A stretch of DNA of 64,000 bases, taken from the NCBI GenBank assembly GCA_964519615.1, contig CAZFIM010000003.1:1-64000 (forward strand), written 5' to 3'. Position numbers and translations under genes: made by a program. This document shows positions 52,861 through 62,263 of this stretch, piece by piece. The DNA comes from CAZFIM01 sp964519615 (GTDB taxonomy: Bacteria; Chloroflexota; Dehalococcoidia; GIF9; UBA5629). Numbering within the stretch: position 1 is the stretch's first letter; every line of letters begins with the position of its first letter. The notes under the pieces were generated by a model. It searched no databases and was not told the DNA's origin. It worked only from the letters and a program-made list of their open reading frames with translations.

Positions 52861-54246
52861 CTATCTTATCCTTTTTTCAACCAGCTCGATAATCTGCGTC
52901 CGCAGGTTTTCCAGAGTAAAAACATACGGATCCAGTACGGCAAGGTTATCAGCCAGTTCTTTATCGCCAACGCATTCTTCTATCCAAATTGAAAAATCGT
53001 TCACGCCTTTTTTAAGTTTCAGCCTCGCCTCAAACATATGATAGCTGAGTGAATGTATGCTAATGCGGCGCAGTACCTCCACGAATTCTCTCAGATCATG
53101 TGCGGCATAGGGCGTGGGCAATATATAGCTCACTGATTTAATAAAATAAAATGCATGATCATCGCTTACCGTACGGCCATCCTCATTGGTTCGCAGATAT
53201 TCTTCAATAACCGCAATTATTCTGGCCCGTAAAGCAGCGATAGTAGGAAAGGCAAAAGTATCCACACTGGCTATCTTCTCTCCCAATAGCTCGTTCCCCA
53301 ATTCATCAGCAATCCACAGGGCAAAGTCATTTGCCGGTTCGGGAGAAAGAAACTGGTGTTCTTCCAGGAAGTGGTGTGTATGATAGTAAATAACCGAACC
53401 GGGGACATCCGCCAAAGCCTGTATCATCTCAGTCAAATTATGTGCTTTGCGTCCGGTCAATTCCTTTAAATGTACATGCGCATAAAAACGGAAGGGTTGG
53501 CATGCTTTTTTCAGCGGACGCCCGTAGTTAATAATGGTACTCTGGACAAGCCGGCCGTTAGGTATAAGAATAAGATTTCCGTCCAGCGCCCTGATACTGG
53601 TCGTACTCCATGATATATCGCTCACATATCCTTCATCGCCTGATTCCAAACGAATATAATCACCGATTTCCACCTGCTGTCCGCGAGCCAGTTGAAAACC
53701 TGATGTCAGATTTATTACTACATCCCTGAATACAAAGATGAGAATAACGATAAGGGCAAAAAGAGCCAGCACAATAGGAGTTGTGGAAACGCCCCAGATA
53801 TCGAGTACCAGTAAAATGGCTATAATCGCAATGATTATCCTCGCTGCGTTGACGATAACGGCTGTGGAGCGTTTCAAGCGTCTGATTTTTCCGGCGTAAT
53901 GACGGATAAATTTTCCTGTAAGACTCCCGGCTGACCATAAAATGGAGATAACGAACAGGCTGTAAAGTGCCTTATAGACAAGCGAAATAACGTATTGGTC
54001 TGCATCGGACAAATTTGATAGTGCATAGACAGCGGCAAAGGCACCAACCGTCATCACCCAGTTAAGAAATTGAGTCCAGGTCGCCTGTACGACAAAACGG
54101 CCGCCCTCCCACCCGGACTTTTTCACCCATGTGTTGAATATCCTGTAGACAAAGCGACGCAGCCAAACACCGGCAAAGTAACTAGCAAATAGTATTGCCG
54201 CCGCAACAACAATAGCTATCCAGTTTTCACTAATCCACTCAATCAT
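52861..54246 (-). CDS. MscS-family mechanosensitive channel with tandem C-terminal domains
   Basis: The 461-residue protein has five transmembrane segments (about 8-29, 57-80, 87-110, 130-155, 157-175). The MscS pore helix and beta-domain (residues about 155-245) include FVFRDVVINLTSG, GQQVEIGDYIRLE and the LILIPNGRLVQSTIINYG motif. Two related domains of about 100 residues follow (about 245-345 and 360-460): HFLEEHQFLSP...ANDFALWIADELGN, then YHMFEARLKL...VNDFSIWIEECVGD. I recall these as DUF5752-like; I could not verify it. They replace the MscS vestibule end and may gate on an internal signal. The gene is 20 bp after otsB and 9 bp before treT, so the channel is made with trehalose enzymes. 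Confidence 0.82.
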   Translation of the reverse strand: MIEWISENWIAIVVAAAILFASYFAGVWLRRFVYRIFNTWVKKSGWEGGRFVVQATWTQFLNWVMTVGAFAAVYALSNLSDADQYVISLVYKALYSLFVISILWSAGSLTGKFIRHYAGKIRRLKRSTAVIVNAARIIIAIIAILLVLDIWGVSTTPIVLALFALIVILIFVFRDVVINLTSGFQLARGQQVEIGDYIRLESGDEGYVSDISWSTTSIRALDGNLILIPNGRLVQSTIINYGRPLKKACQPFRFYAHVHLKELTGRKAHNLTEMIQALADVPGSVIYYHTHHFLEEHQFLSPEPANDFALWIADELGNELLGEKIASVDTFAFPTIAALRARIIAVIEEYLRTNEDGRTVSDDHAFYFIKSVSYILPTPYAAHDLREFVEVLRRISIHSLSYHMFEARLKLKKGVNDFSIWIEECVGDKELADNLAVLDPYVFTLENLRTQIIELVEKRIR

Positions 54247-54266
54247 TTATCGTAAGTATGTTGCAA

Positions 54267-54979
54267 TTATAACATTTCTAAAAACTTATGCACTTTCTTA
54301 ACATCCGGTACGTAATATTGAGCAGCGGAGCACCGGCAGGGTTTACCCACGAACAACGAGATGCCACCGTTCTTATCCACTTCCTCAAAAGCACCTTCAT
54401 CCGTCAGATCATCACCTATATAGATGCAGAGCGGTGGTATACAAAATCCCGTTTTTACCCCTGTATGATCGATCAGCCAGCGGACAGCCTCTCCCTTCCC
54501 CCACTTTACGGGCGGACGGACCTCATAGACTTTTTTCCCCCCTGTAAGCACGATACGCCCCTGACTTTCAGGCACAGCGGTAACCTTTTCAAAGATTTGC
54601 TTCACTTTAGCGATATCACAGGCAGCCACAGCACGATAGTGAACGCTTATAGTCAAACTTTTGTCCTCAATAACAACACCCGCTATATCACTCAAAGTGG
54701 CAATTAGTATCTTGTATAATTCCCGCATATAACCGGCATTACCGGCGGCAACAGCATCAAGGTAGGAATAGCCAGGTCCTTCTATCTCAAGGCCGTGATT
54801 TCCGGCATAAATTATCNNNNNNNNNNAAGTTGATTCCTTATATCTTCCGTAAGCACGGCATCGGCGGGATCCTCAACAATAGGGGTCAATGTGCCATCGA
54901 AATCGCTGAGAAGGAGCACATGTTCAGCAGAAATTATACGGGGCAATAGCGCATTCCATGCAGCAAACAGGTATTGCAT
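54267..54979 (-). CDS. otsB: Trehalose-6-phosphate phosphatase, interrupted by assembly gap
   Basis: The HAD phosphatase removes phosphate from trehalose-6-phosphate. Its N-terminal half (from ATG 54979) holds LLLSDFDGTLTPI, the catalytic DxD, and ends NQL before the gap; its C-terminal half resumes IIYAGNHGLEIEG and has GKGEAVRWLI and IYIGDDLTDEGAF. A 10-N run (54817-54826) sits between. In family members about 30 residues, including the S/T-G-R motif II, lie there, so about 100 bp are hidden. The two halves are otherwise intact, so the gene is probably whole in the organism. It starts 8 bp after otsA and ends 20 bp before the mscS gene. Confidence 0.9.
54817..54826. other. Assembly gap of 10 N
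   Basis: Ten N at 54817-54826 within otsB. Protein comparison from memory implies about 100 bp are missing; 10 N is likely an arbitrary fill. Confidence 0.95.
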
Positions 54980-54987
54980 AACAGAGG

Positions 54988-56484
54988 TCAAATCTCTATA
55001 TTCATTAACTCGGAGATAATATCCCCTGCCCATCGGTAAATATTATTTTGTTTGACGGCCTGGCGCAGCTTCTTCATTCTTTCCCTTCTCTTTTTTACGG
55101 GCATCTCTATCGCTGCTTTTATCGTATCTGCAAAATGATCTATGGCATAGGGATTGATCAGCAGCGCATCAGTTAACTCCCGTGCGGAGCCGGTAAATTT
55201 ACTCAGGATGAGCACGCCATCCTGATCGACGCGCGAAGAAACATATTCCTTGGCAACTAGATTCATACCATCATGAAGCGAGCTGACTATGCAAAAATGC
55301 GCCAACCGGTTGAAGGCGATAATGGTGGATGGCTCATTATGCTGCTTCAAATATATTATCGGTTTCCAACCACCCGCCTGATATTTCCAGTTGATCTCCT
55401 CTACCAGGTCATCTATTTCAGCATTGAGTTCCTTATATTTGTGAATGTGGGTGCGGCTCGGTTCTTCAAGCTGGAAAAACAGTATCTTGCCCTGATAGTG
55501 GGGATAACGCGCCAGAAATTTATCAATGGCCTGAAGCCTGTGTGGAATGCCTTTAGTATAGTCTATTCTATCAACACTGACACCGACAATTTTATCAGTA
55601 AGTTTCCATTCCCTGCGGATTGCCTCCATCTCTTTCTTAACCTGTTCTCCGCTTGCTTTACTCGAGATATTGAGGAAGTCTACACTGATAGGAAAATACC
55701 GTACCAATGCGGTATGCCCCGCTCTATTTATTGACCATGTCTCGTAATCGGTCTTTGATTCAAGTGTGCGGTTAACGGTTTCCATAAAATTGTGGCAGTG
55801 ATATGCGATATGGAAACCCAGCAGGTCATTGGCGAGCATACCTTCGAGCAATTCCTCACCCCATGGGCAAATCCTGAAAACCTCCGGATTAGGCCAGGGA
55901 ATATGCCAGAACAGCGCGGTAATAATGGTAGGATTCTTCTCTTTTATTAACTTTGCCAGCAGAGCCAGATGATAATCCTGAATAAAGACAAACGCTTTTT
56001 TATCTCCGACCTCTTCAAGAACAGCATCAGCAAAAAGACCGTTCACCTTACGATAAATATCCCAGTCAGATATATCAAAAATAGGCGGTGTGTAGGCAAC
56101 ATGACAGAGAGGCCATAATGCTTCATTGGAAAAACCCAGGTAGTACCCTTCCTCTTCTTCTTTTGACAACCAGATTCGCCGCAAAGAGTAGCTGTCTTCC
56201 CCGGGGGGTACTTGAATCCTGTTGCGCTCATCAACAACATCTTTGTCAGCGCTCCCGCTCCCGTGCGCTATCCATGTGCCTCCGCTGGTACGCATTACCG
56301 GATCGAGGGCAATCGTGAGACCGCTGGCAGGTATAGAGTATTTGATCTTTTTCCCGATACGGTCATGTATATACGGCTCCCTGTTGGATACCACAACGAG
56401 CAAGCGATCCGCAAGTGTTTCCTCTATATGTTTGTGTAGTTCCTCTTTGGTGCCGATATTCGATTTGATATCCATATCTCTCAT
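54988..56484 (-). CDS. otsA: Trehalose-6-phosphate synthase (GT20)
   Basis: Start ATG 56484 has GGAGAG 7 nt upstream; ATG 56499 is also in frame. The 498-residue enzyme joins UDP- or GDP-glucose with glucose-6-phosphate. GT20 signs: VVVSNREPYIH near the N-terminus, GGTWIAHGSG, FIQDYHLALL, LFWHIPWPNPEVFR, VSVDRIDYTKGIPHRLQAI and SSLHDGMNLVAKEYV. It is first in the otsA-otsB-mscS-treT operon (gaps 8, 20, 9 bp). A TATAAT lies 10 nt before the Shine-Dalgarno. Length and motifs are normal. Confidence 0.95.
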   Translation of the reverse strand: MRDMDIKSNIGTKEELHKHIEETLADRLLVVVSNREPYIHDRIGKKIKYSIPASGLTIALDPVMRTSGGTWIAHGSGSADKDVVDERNRIQVPPGEDSYSLRRIWLSKEEEEGYYLGFSNEALWPLCHVAYTPPIFDISDWDIYRKVNGLFADAVLEEVGDKKAFVFIQDYHLALLAKLIKEKNPTIITALFWHIPWPNPEVFRICPWGEELLEGMLANDLLGFHIAYHCHNFMETVNRTLESKTDYETWSINRAGHTALVRYFPISVDFLNISSKASGEQVKKEMEAIRREWKLTDKIVGVSVDRIDYTKGIPHRLQAIDKFLARYPHYQGKILFFQLEEPSRTHIHKYKELNAEIDDLVEEINWKYQAGGWKPIIYLKQHNEPSTIIAFNRLAHFCIVSSLHDGMNLVAKEYVSSRVDQDGVLILSKFTGSARELTDALLINPYAIDHFADTIKAAIEMPVKKRRERMKKLRQAVKQNNIYRWAGDIISELMNIEI

Positions 56485-56683
56485 ATGAGCACTCTCCATT
56501 ATACACCACGAACGGCATTAAAAGTAGAATCAAGGTCAACAAAAGCAGTTTAATGCAAATAATATTATATAGATTATGATAATTTAACTTGGATAAATGA
56601 TGAATAATGGTAATAAAAAAGCGTCCGCCTGATTAACAGCAGAAAGCTCGATTTTACATCATTATCAAATAGTTGTGCGTGGT

Positions 56684-58126
56684 CTATCTCAGATAGCCTG
56701 CCAGCTTGCGGCTGTATACAGGATGTCTGAGCTTCGCCAGTGCCTGTTTCTCTATCTGGCGAATTCGTTCTTTGGTCAGACCGAACTCCATACCGACCTC
56801 TTCCAGTGTTTTATCCACTTCATTACCAAGGCCGAATCTGGTCTCGATTACCCTTCGCTCCCGTTCGGTAAGAACATTCAGTACTTCCTGCAACTGGTCC
56901 AATAAGAGGCTATCTATAGCCTGTTCTTCCGGTTCAGGTGTACTGCTATCCTCAATAAAGTCACCCAACTGCCCACCCTCATCCCCTATAGGAGTTTCAA
57001 GTGACAACATATGCTCAGAACTGGCTTTCATTATTCTTTCTAGCTTCTCTAGCGAGACATCCATTGCTGCGGCAAGCTCTTCACTGCTGGGTTCACGACC
57101 ATGCTCATGCCAGAATTTTTCGCGGGCTTTAGCCAGTTTTCTGGTTGAATCCACCATGTGGACGGGCAGCCGTATCAGCCGTGATTGCTCCGCTATAGCG
57201 CGGCCTATGGCCTGCCTTATCCACCAGGTAGCATAAGTGCTAAATTTATATCCCTTTCGATAATCGAATTTCCAAACTGCACGCATTAGACCGATATTGC
57301 CTTCTTGAATAAGGTCCAAGAACGTCATACCTTTTGCTGTCCGCTTTTTCGCTATACTCACAACCAGACGCAAATTCCCCTGCACCAGTGTATCGGCAGC
57401 CTGATGCGCTCTTTCACGTATTCGGTCGAAGTAATGCATAAGTTCAGACTCTTTCCTCTGGATTTTCATCTCAAATTGCTGATAATCCGTCAATCTATCC
57501 AGAGCATCTGCTGTCCGGATTGCTGCCGATTTATCCAGTATTTGCCATGGGACAAGCCGACTGACAATCGAGAGATTAACGAGCCCTTCGCTGACCCTGT
57601 TATGCTCCATACCGGAAGACTTCATGACATGCTCGATTAACTGCTCATCTACCAATCCGTCAAGAGTATCACGGAAAACAGGATTTAAAAGCGTTTCAAG
57701 TACGGGGCGTCCTGCTTCGATACCGAGATAAGCGCAGGTATGTTCAAATAGCATGCGTTCTTCGTTTAAACGTTTAAGGAGCATACGTAGTATTTTTAAT
57801 GCAGAGGGAGCAACTCCCTCATCGCTTTTACACTCCTCCTCAATTGCACCAAGCGTTTTCCCCAATTCCAACCTCGCGCCCAGTTCTCTTTCCTGTTCAG
57901 CATCGAGCAGCGTAGTCTGCCTGCACTCGGCCAGATAAATACTTACAGTATCGGTATCCGCAGGGCTGCTTTCTTCTATAGAGGCCTGCTCCCGTTCGAC
58001 CTCATCAAGCTCTATTTCGTTATCAACATCAAAATCCAGTTCCTCAGAAATATAGTCTTCATTCCTGTTGATTTGCTCTAAAACCATTCCAAGCTCCCAC
58101 TTTCCCACGGATAAATTCATGACCAT
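56684..58126 (-). CDS. RpoD-type sigma factor (primary or group 2)
   Basis: Start ATG 58126 has AGGGGAG 5 nt upstream; a TTG at 58162 lies in frame. The 480-residue protein has region 1.2 (VSIYLAECRQTTLLDAEQE), a long variable insert, region 2 (ADTLVQGNLRLVVSIAKK, LDLIQEGNIGLMRAVWKFDY, FSTYATWWIRQAIGRAIAEQS), region 3 and region 4 (LTERERRVIETRFGLG, LEEVGMEFGLTKERIRQIEKQAL). It could be the main sigma or a paralogue; the rest of the genome would tell. No region 1.1 is evident; the N-terminus is acidic. It precedes the trehalose operon on the same strand by 200 bp, so it might help control it, but this is speculation. Confidence 0.92.
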   Translation of the reverse strand: MVMNLSVGKWELGMVLEQINRNEDYISEELDFDVDNEIELDEVEREQASIEESSPADTDTVSIYLAECRQTTLLDAEQERELGARLELGKTLGAIEEECKSDEGVAPSALKILRMLLKRLNEERMLFEHTCAYLGIEAGRPVLETLLNPVFRDTLDGLVDEQLIEHVMKSSGMEHNRVSEGLVNLSIVSRLVPWQILDKSAAIRTADALDRLTDYQQFEMKIQRKESELMHYFDRIRERAHQAADTLVQGNLRLVVSIAKKRTAKGMTFLDLIQEGNIGLMRAVWKFDYRKGYKFSTYATWWIRQAIGRAIAEQSRLIRLPVHMVDSTRKLAKAREKFWHEHGREPSSEELAAAMDVSLEKLERIMKASSEHMLSLETPIGDEGGQLGDFIEDSSTPEPEEQAIDSLLLDQLQEVLNVLTERERRVIETRFGLGNEVDKTLEEVGMEFGLTKERIRQIEKQALAKLRHPVYSRKLAGYLR

Positions 58127-58197
58127 TACGCTCCCCTGACAAATTAAGCAACGGTGCGGCAACTGTTTACTGCCTCCCCCTTACCTGATATAGCTTA

Positions 58198-58227
58198 ATT
58201 ATCAGTGATAAGCATAATAAGTCACAA
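58198..58227 (-). promoter_or_regulatory. Candidate promoter of the sigma gene
   Basis: Minus strand: TTGTGA (58222-58227), 18-bp spacer, GATAAT (58198-58203). Both are moderate matches; the leader to ATG 58126 would be about 65 nt. Confidence 0.4.
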
Positions 58228-58250
58228 TAAGGTTATCCTGAGAATCATTA

Positions 58251-58469
58251 TTACACAGACACTACTTCACGTATGGAGGGAATTTGCTGTTTTAATGCTC
58301 TTTCCACACCGTTTTTTAACGTCATCGTGGCCATAGGACACCCACCGCAGGCCCCCTTCAAGCGTACACTCACCACACCATCGATCACATCCACTAATTC
58401 AATATCACCACCATCAGCCTGTAAAGACGGACGTATTACACGCAGTATTTCTTCTACCTTTTCTTTCAT
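58251..58469 (-). CDS. NifU C-terminal domain (Nfu) Fe-S scaffold
   Basis: This 72-residue protein is a free-standing NifU-like C-terminal domain: LRPSLQADGGDIELVD-type start (here RVIRPSLQADGGDIELVDV) and KGACGGCPMATMTLKNGVE with the CxxC pair that carries an Fe-S cluster in the dimer. AAGGAG sits 9 nt before the ATG. It probably delivers Fe-S to the many cluster proteins of the window. Confidence 0.94.
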   Translation of the reverse strand: MKEKVEEILRVIRPSLQADGGDIELVDVIDGVVSVRLKGACGGCPMATMTLKNGVERALKQQIPSIREVVSV

Positions 58470-58657
58470 CGCGCTTATCTCCTTTTATTTTTCTAAGGCC
58501 ATTTTAGCTTTGCCGGCCGGGCATGTATGCGACTTTTGTCTCATAGTATGTGGACTCACAGAGCAGGGGGAAAGCGGCGGACAAGGTAAATTCATGGAAT
58601 GTTAGCAAGCTTCTATTCGCTGGAGGCCATAAAAGAGGAGGTACGGTCAGTCCGTTC

Positions 58658-59479
58658 TCACGGGCTCGTTTTTCTCAATCCTTTTACGCGCCGTACTATT
58701 GCCGGCAAAATTTGAGCTGTTCTCCCGGCAATAAGGTAATCCGAGATACCCTCTGATGTAAGAACGGTTGATACCCCGTTGACTTCGATAATGATAGTGC
58801 TGCCCGCATCGCTGCGTTGCCGCGCCAGCCGCGGAAGCACGGCGAAAGGATACACCACCGCCGATGTTCCGCAGATTAACATCGCATCGCAAATAGAGGC
58901 CTGCTCCATACTCGCAGCGGTAACATCTTCCGGTATAGCTTCTCGGAAATGCACAACATCGAACTTGAGCGGGGAATTGCAGTTGCGGCAGCGGGGTGGA
59001 AGCTCACCCTTCTTCTTCAGATCCTCATAACAATACATATTTTTTTCATATCTGGAGCCGCATGAAGGACAACGAAGCTTGAACAAGTTCCCGTGATATT
59101 CCAGCAGATGTTTGGAGCCTGCTTTCTCATGCAGCCCGTCGATGTTCTGCGTAATAACGCATTTTATTATTCCCATCTGCTCCAGCTCTGCCAGAGCGTA
59201 GTGCCCCGGATTTGGAGGTGCCGCCTCAACGTCCCCATAAAGACGATTCTGTTCCATACGCAATTCCCAGTACCGAGCCGGATCTGTCAAAAAGACATCA
59301 TATATCTCATAAGCCTGCTGCTCCAGCTCCGGATGTTTTGTCCAGAGACCATCAGGACCACGGAAATCGGGAATTCCCGATTCTGTGGACATGCCCGCAC
59401 CGGTTAAACAAACCGTATGTTTACTCTTCAGTAGGTCCCGTGCCGCCCGGGTAATTAATGCATCCGTATCCATATTCAT
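58658..59479 (-). CDS. cobB: Sir2-family NAD-dependent protein deacylase
   Basis: The 273-residue sirtuin has GAGMSTESGIPDFRG (NAD loop, about 27-41), TQNIDGLH (110s), catalytic His in YHGN, the zinc ligands CPSC and CRNC, and GTSAVVYPFA. Residue details Y and R of the desuccinylase type are not checked; NRLYGD sits near the usual cofactor lid. TATAAT lies 7 nt before the ATG with no Shine-Dalgarno, so the mRNA may be leaderless. It is a single gene. Confidence 0.93.
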   Translation of the reverse strand: MNMDTDALITRAARDLLKSKHTVCLTGAGMSTESGIPDFRGPDGLWTKHPELEQQAYEIYDVFLTDPARYWELRMEQNRLYGDVEAAPPNPGHYALAELEQMGIIKCVITQNIDGLHEKAGSKHLLEYHGNLFKLRCPSCGSRYEKNMYCYEDLKKKGELPPRCRNCNSPLKFDVVHFREAIPEDVTAASMEQASICDAMLICGTSAVVYPFAVLPRLARQRSDAGSTIIIEVNGVSTVLTSEGISDYLIAGRTAQILPAIVRRVKGLRKTSP

Positions 59480-59615
59480 GTTACATTATACCTGATTAGC
59501 TTTAGATCAGTGATAACGATCTCGTCTGAACCTGTCGATATATAACGCGTGATATTAACCATGTATAATAAACCGATATATAACGGAAAGCAGTAAAGGA
59601 GCACTTCCCCGTTTT

Positions 59616-61487
59616 ATGGAAGAATTTATTTTAGTAAAAGACTTCGCTATCATCATGGTGGTAGCGGGAGCAATTACACTGCTTTTCCGCAAGCTGCGGC
59701 AGCCGGTTGTTCTGGGTTATCTGATTGCCGGCATGATTATCGGCCCCTACACCCCTCCCTTTCCTTTGGTTACCGATATCAGTACCATCAATCTGCTTGC
59801 GGATTTAGGACTGGTTCTGCTGCTTTTCGGTATCGGCCTGGAATTCAGCTGGCATAAAATACGAAGGTTCGGCTTTCAGGTATTGGTTATCGGTGTTATC
59901 GAAATAGTCACCATGATATCCATCGGTTACGGGCTGGGGCAGGCATTCGGGTGGTCTACCACTGATTCTGTTTTTCTGGGGGCAGCCCTTCATATCAGCA
60001 GCTCCGCTATAATAGTTAAAATACTTAAAGATAGCGGCAAGCTGCAACGTGTCTCCTCGCGTATCATAGTCGGTATCCTGGTAGTAGAAGATTTTGCTGC
60101 TATTGCCATTATCGCCATTCTTTCAGGTGTTGCTACCACGGGTGCCGCTGACATCGGTGCTATCGGCTCTCTTTTGCTGCGGTTGGTCATCTTTGTACTT
60201 GCATCGCTGGTGATAGGGGCCGTTTTCGTGCCACGGCTTATTAAATTTACCCACCGTTTCAATTCCAGAGAAGCTCTGCTGGTCACAAGCCTGGGATTAT
60301 GCTTCGCTCTCGCGCTGATCGGGGATTTTCTCGGCCTCTCAATTTCAATCGGCGCCTTTCTGATGGGCTCATTAATCGGAGATACGGAGAATTCGGAGGA
60401 GGTAATAGAGGTTATAAGCCCGGTCAGAGACATGTTTGCGGCTATATTCTTCGTGACCATAGGAATGCTTATAGATATTTCCGAAATTAAACATTTTATT
60501 GTTCCCGCAGCAATCGTATCAGTCGTTTTTATCTTCGGCAAGATTTTTGCCAATACCATTGCCACATTCATCACGGGACATGACGGCAAAACATCTCTTC
60601 AAGTGGGTATGGGGATGCCGCAAGTTGGAGAGTTCTCCCTGGTGATCGTGCGTGTGGGCACGCAGGGGGGTATAGTACTGCCGCAGCTTTATCCTGTTAT
60701 AGCTCTTGCCACTGCTCTTACCTCTTTCACCACACCATATATTAACCGTTCGGCAGACGTTACAGCGGACTTGATACAGCGGTTCTGCCCTGTCCTGCTT
60801 AAAACTTATATCTCGCGGCTTGCTGATTGGCTCAGTGCTCTGCGCAGTACTTTTTCCAACGATAGTATTACCGCGCTCGTTATACGACATGCAATCAAGC
60901 TAATTATCATCAATTTGATCATTATTATCGTACTTGTCAGTCTGGCCACTTTCTCGCTGCGTTACGTTGAACATCTGGCATTGTTCATTGGGATTCCCAA
61001 TCACACTATTGGCCTGATATTCGGATGTCTGCTGATAATACTATGTCTTCCCTCTCTCGCCGCCATCTGGCGCAATCTCCGCAGCCTGGTAAGTGAGGCA
61101 ACCGCACATATGTTGCGCAGGCGGCTCTCAGCCAAAAACTGGAGGCACGAAGCATTACGCATAGTTCTGCGCGATAGTATTATTATAAGTCTAACGGTAT
61201 TAATGGCTCTCTGGTTCATCCCCTTTTTCTCCGGGCTTTTCTCTCTGGGCTCGAGCGCGCTGGCCGTGCCCATTCTCTTACTGGGATTGGCAGTCTATCT
61301 GATACTCAGATATTCTTTCAATATTCACGGACAACTTGAGCGTACTTTCAGCCGCACTCTCATGGGAACCGAATACACATCAGCTTCTCCCACTACCAGG
61401 TTGACAAAGGCCATAAAGAAGAGGGTAAGAATACTATTAGAACGCACGCATTTTAATAAAGAAAAGCACAACGGTGATCGCCGATAG
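59616..61487 (+). CDS. CPA2-type monovalent cation:proton antiporter (KefB/GerN-like), no RCK domain
   Basis: This 623-residue membrane protein has a CPA2 exchanger core (about residues 1-390) of 12-13 helices: LGYLIAGMIIGP, LLLFGIGLEFS, SSSAIIVKIL, VVEDFAAIAII (the ED pair of the cation site), SIGAFLMGSLIGD and MGMPQVGEFSLVI. The KefB-type C-terminal TrkA-N regulatory domain is absent; instead a cytosolic linker and about three more helices occur (about 430-460, 472-495, 525-565), followed by a basic tail. Ion specificity (K+ or Na+) is uncertain. AAAGGAG precedes ATG 59616 by about 13 nt. Confidence 0.9.
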   Translation: MEEFILVKDFAIIMVVAGAITLLFRKLRQPVVLGYLIAGMIIGPYTPPFPLVTDISTINLLADLGLVLLLFGIGLEFSWHKIRRFGFQVLVIGVIEIVTMISIGYGLGQAFGWSTTDSVFLGAALHISSSAIIVKILKDSGKLQRVSSRIIVGILVVEDFAAIAIIAILSGVATTGAADIGAIGSLLLRLVIFVLASLVIGAVFVPRLIKFTHRFNSREALLVTSLGLCFALALIGDFLGLSISIGAFLMGSLIGDTENSEEVIEVISPVRDMFAAIFFVTIGMLIDISEIKHFIVPAAIVSVVFIFGKIFANTIATFITGHDGKTSLQVGMGMPQVGEFSLVIVRVGTQGGIVLPQLYPVIALATALTSFTTPYINRSADVTADLIQRFCPVLLKTYISRLADWLSALRSTFSNDSITALVIRHAIKLIIINLIIIIVLVSLATFSLRYVEHLALFIGIPNHTIGLIFGCLLIILCLPSLAAIWRNLRSLVSEATAHMLRRRLSAKNWRHEALRIVLRDSIIISLTVLMALWFIPFFSGLFSLGSSALAVPILLLGLAVYLILRYSFNIHGQLERTFSRTLMGTEYTSASPTTRLTKAIKKRVRILLERTHFNKEKHNGDRR

Positions 61488-61645
61488 CATAAATTTCAGG
61501 TGCATACGCTAGGCAAAAAACATCCTACAGTGTAAAATATTTCATGTAATTCTAATAGTGAATATAATAATCAGTTCATTAAAAGTAGTAATACGTGTCG
61601 ATTACTCAGATATATGATCACATGTTTCATGAGGGAGGAGTATGA

Positions 61646-61954
61646 ATGGCTGAATGGACATTTGTTACAAATCATGCTGTCGTTCTTAGTTTTATAGCTT
61701 CCCATGAGCAGATTACTGCCCGCGATCTGGCTCAGGAAATTGGCATAACCGAGAGGGCTACACGCAAAATAATCGCCGACCTGCTCAGCACCGGGTATAT
61801 CACCAAAAAACGTATAGGTCGCTGTAATCATTATGTAGTAAACCACGTTCTTCCCTTGCGCCATGCCAGTCATAGTGATATTGAGGTCGGCAAACTCCTG
61901 CGGGCACTGGGCTGGAAAAAGAATATTAACAAGACCAGAAAATCTACCTCATAA
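61646..61954 (+). CDS. Winged-helix transcriptional regulator
   Basis: The 102-residue protein has a MarR/ArsR-like winged-helix (ITARDLAQEIGITERATRKIIADLLSTGYITKK, about residues 21-54), where the recognition helix carries RATRK. It is short for MarR and lacks the dimer helices, so it is a minimal DNA-binding domain. GGGAGGAG lies 5 nt before the ATG. It may act on itself or the neighbouring small-protein genes; near-palindromic TTCATGA motifs occur around it. No ligand is predicted. Confidence 0.82.
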   Translation: MAEWTFVTNHAVVLSFIASHEQITARDLAQEIGITERATRKIIADLLSTGYITKKRIGRCNHYVVNHVLPLRHASHSDIEVGKLLRALGWKKNINKTRKSTS

Positions 61955-62263
61955 TTTTCGGCACAATATAATACTGTTTCTTCCCTCTCCGGATGATAAG
62001 CTTCATTTTAATTTGCCGGTTTTCACCTCTATACCATTCATGCATTAATTTTAGTGATTATTTATTCATATTTTATTATTCATGAATGGTACTATCCACA
62101 TAGTCAAAGATAGTGCTGCCCTTATTGGACATTGACCGCAAGGGTTTATAATGATATATAGCGAACTATTTTTCAGATGCCGGAGCAATTTAAGGGTGAT
62201 TAAGCCCGATGTGATTCAACATTTTGCACGATTCCGGTATAAAAACAAAGGAGAAAGTACAAA
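61955..62263. other. Intergenic region before small protein A (309 bp)
   Basis: Contents: palindrome ATTCATGAAT (62078-62087), a near copy ATTCATGCAT around 62037, and a TTGACC-17-TATATA promoter (62132-62160) that would start transcription about 95 nt before the gene. No further gene was seen. Confidence 0.45.
62132..62160 (+). promoter_or_regulatory. Promoter of small protein A
   Basis: TTGACC (62132-62137), 17-bp spacer, TATATA (62155-62160). An overlapping TATAAT at 62147-62152 could serve instead with a weaker -35. Confidence 0.45.
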
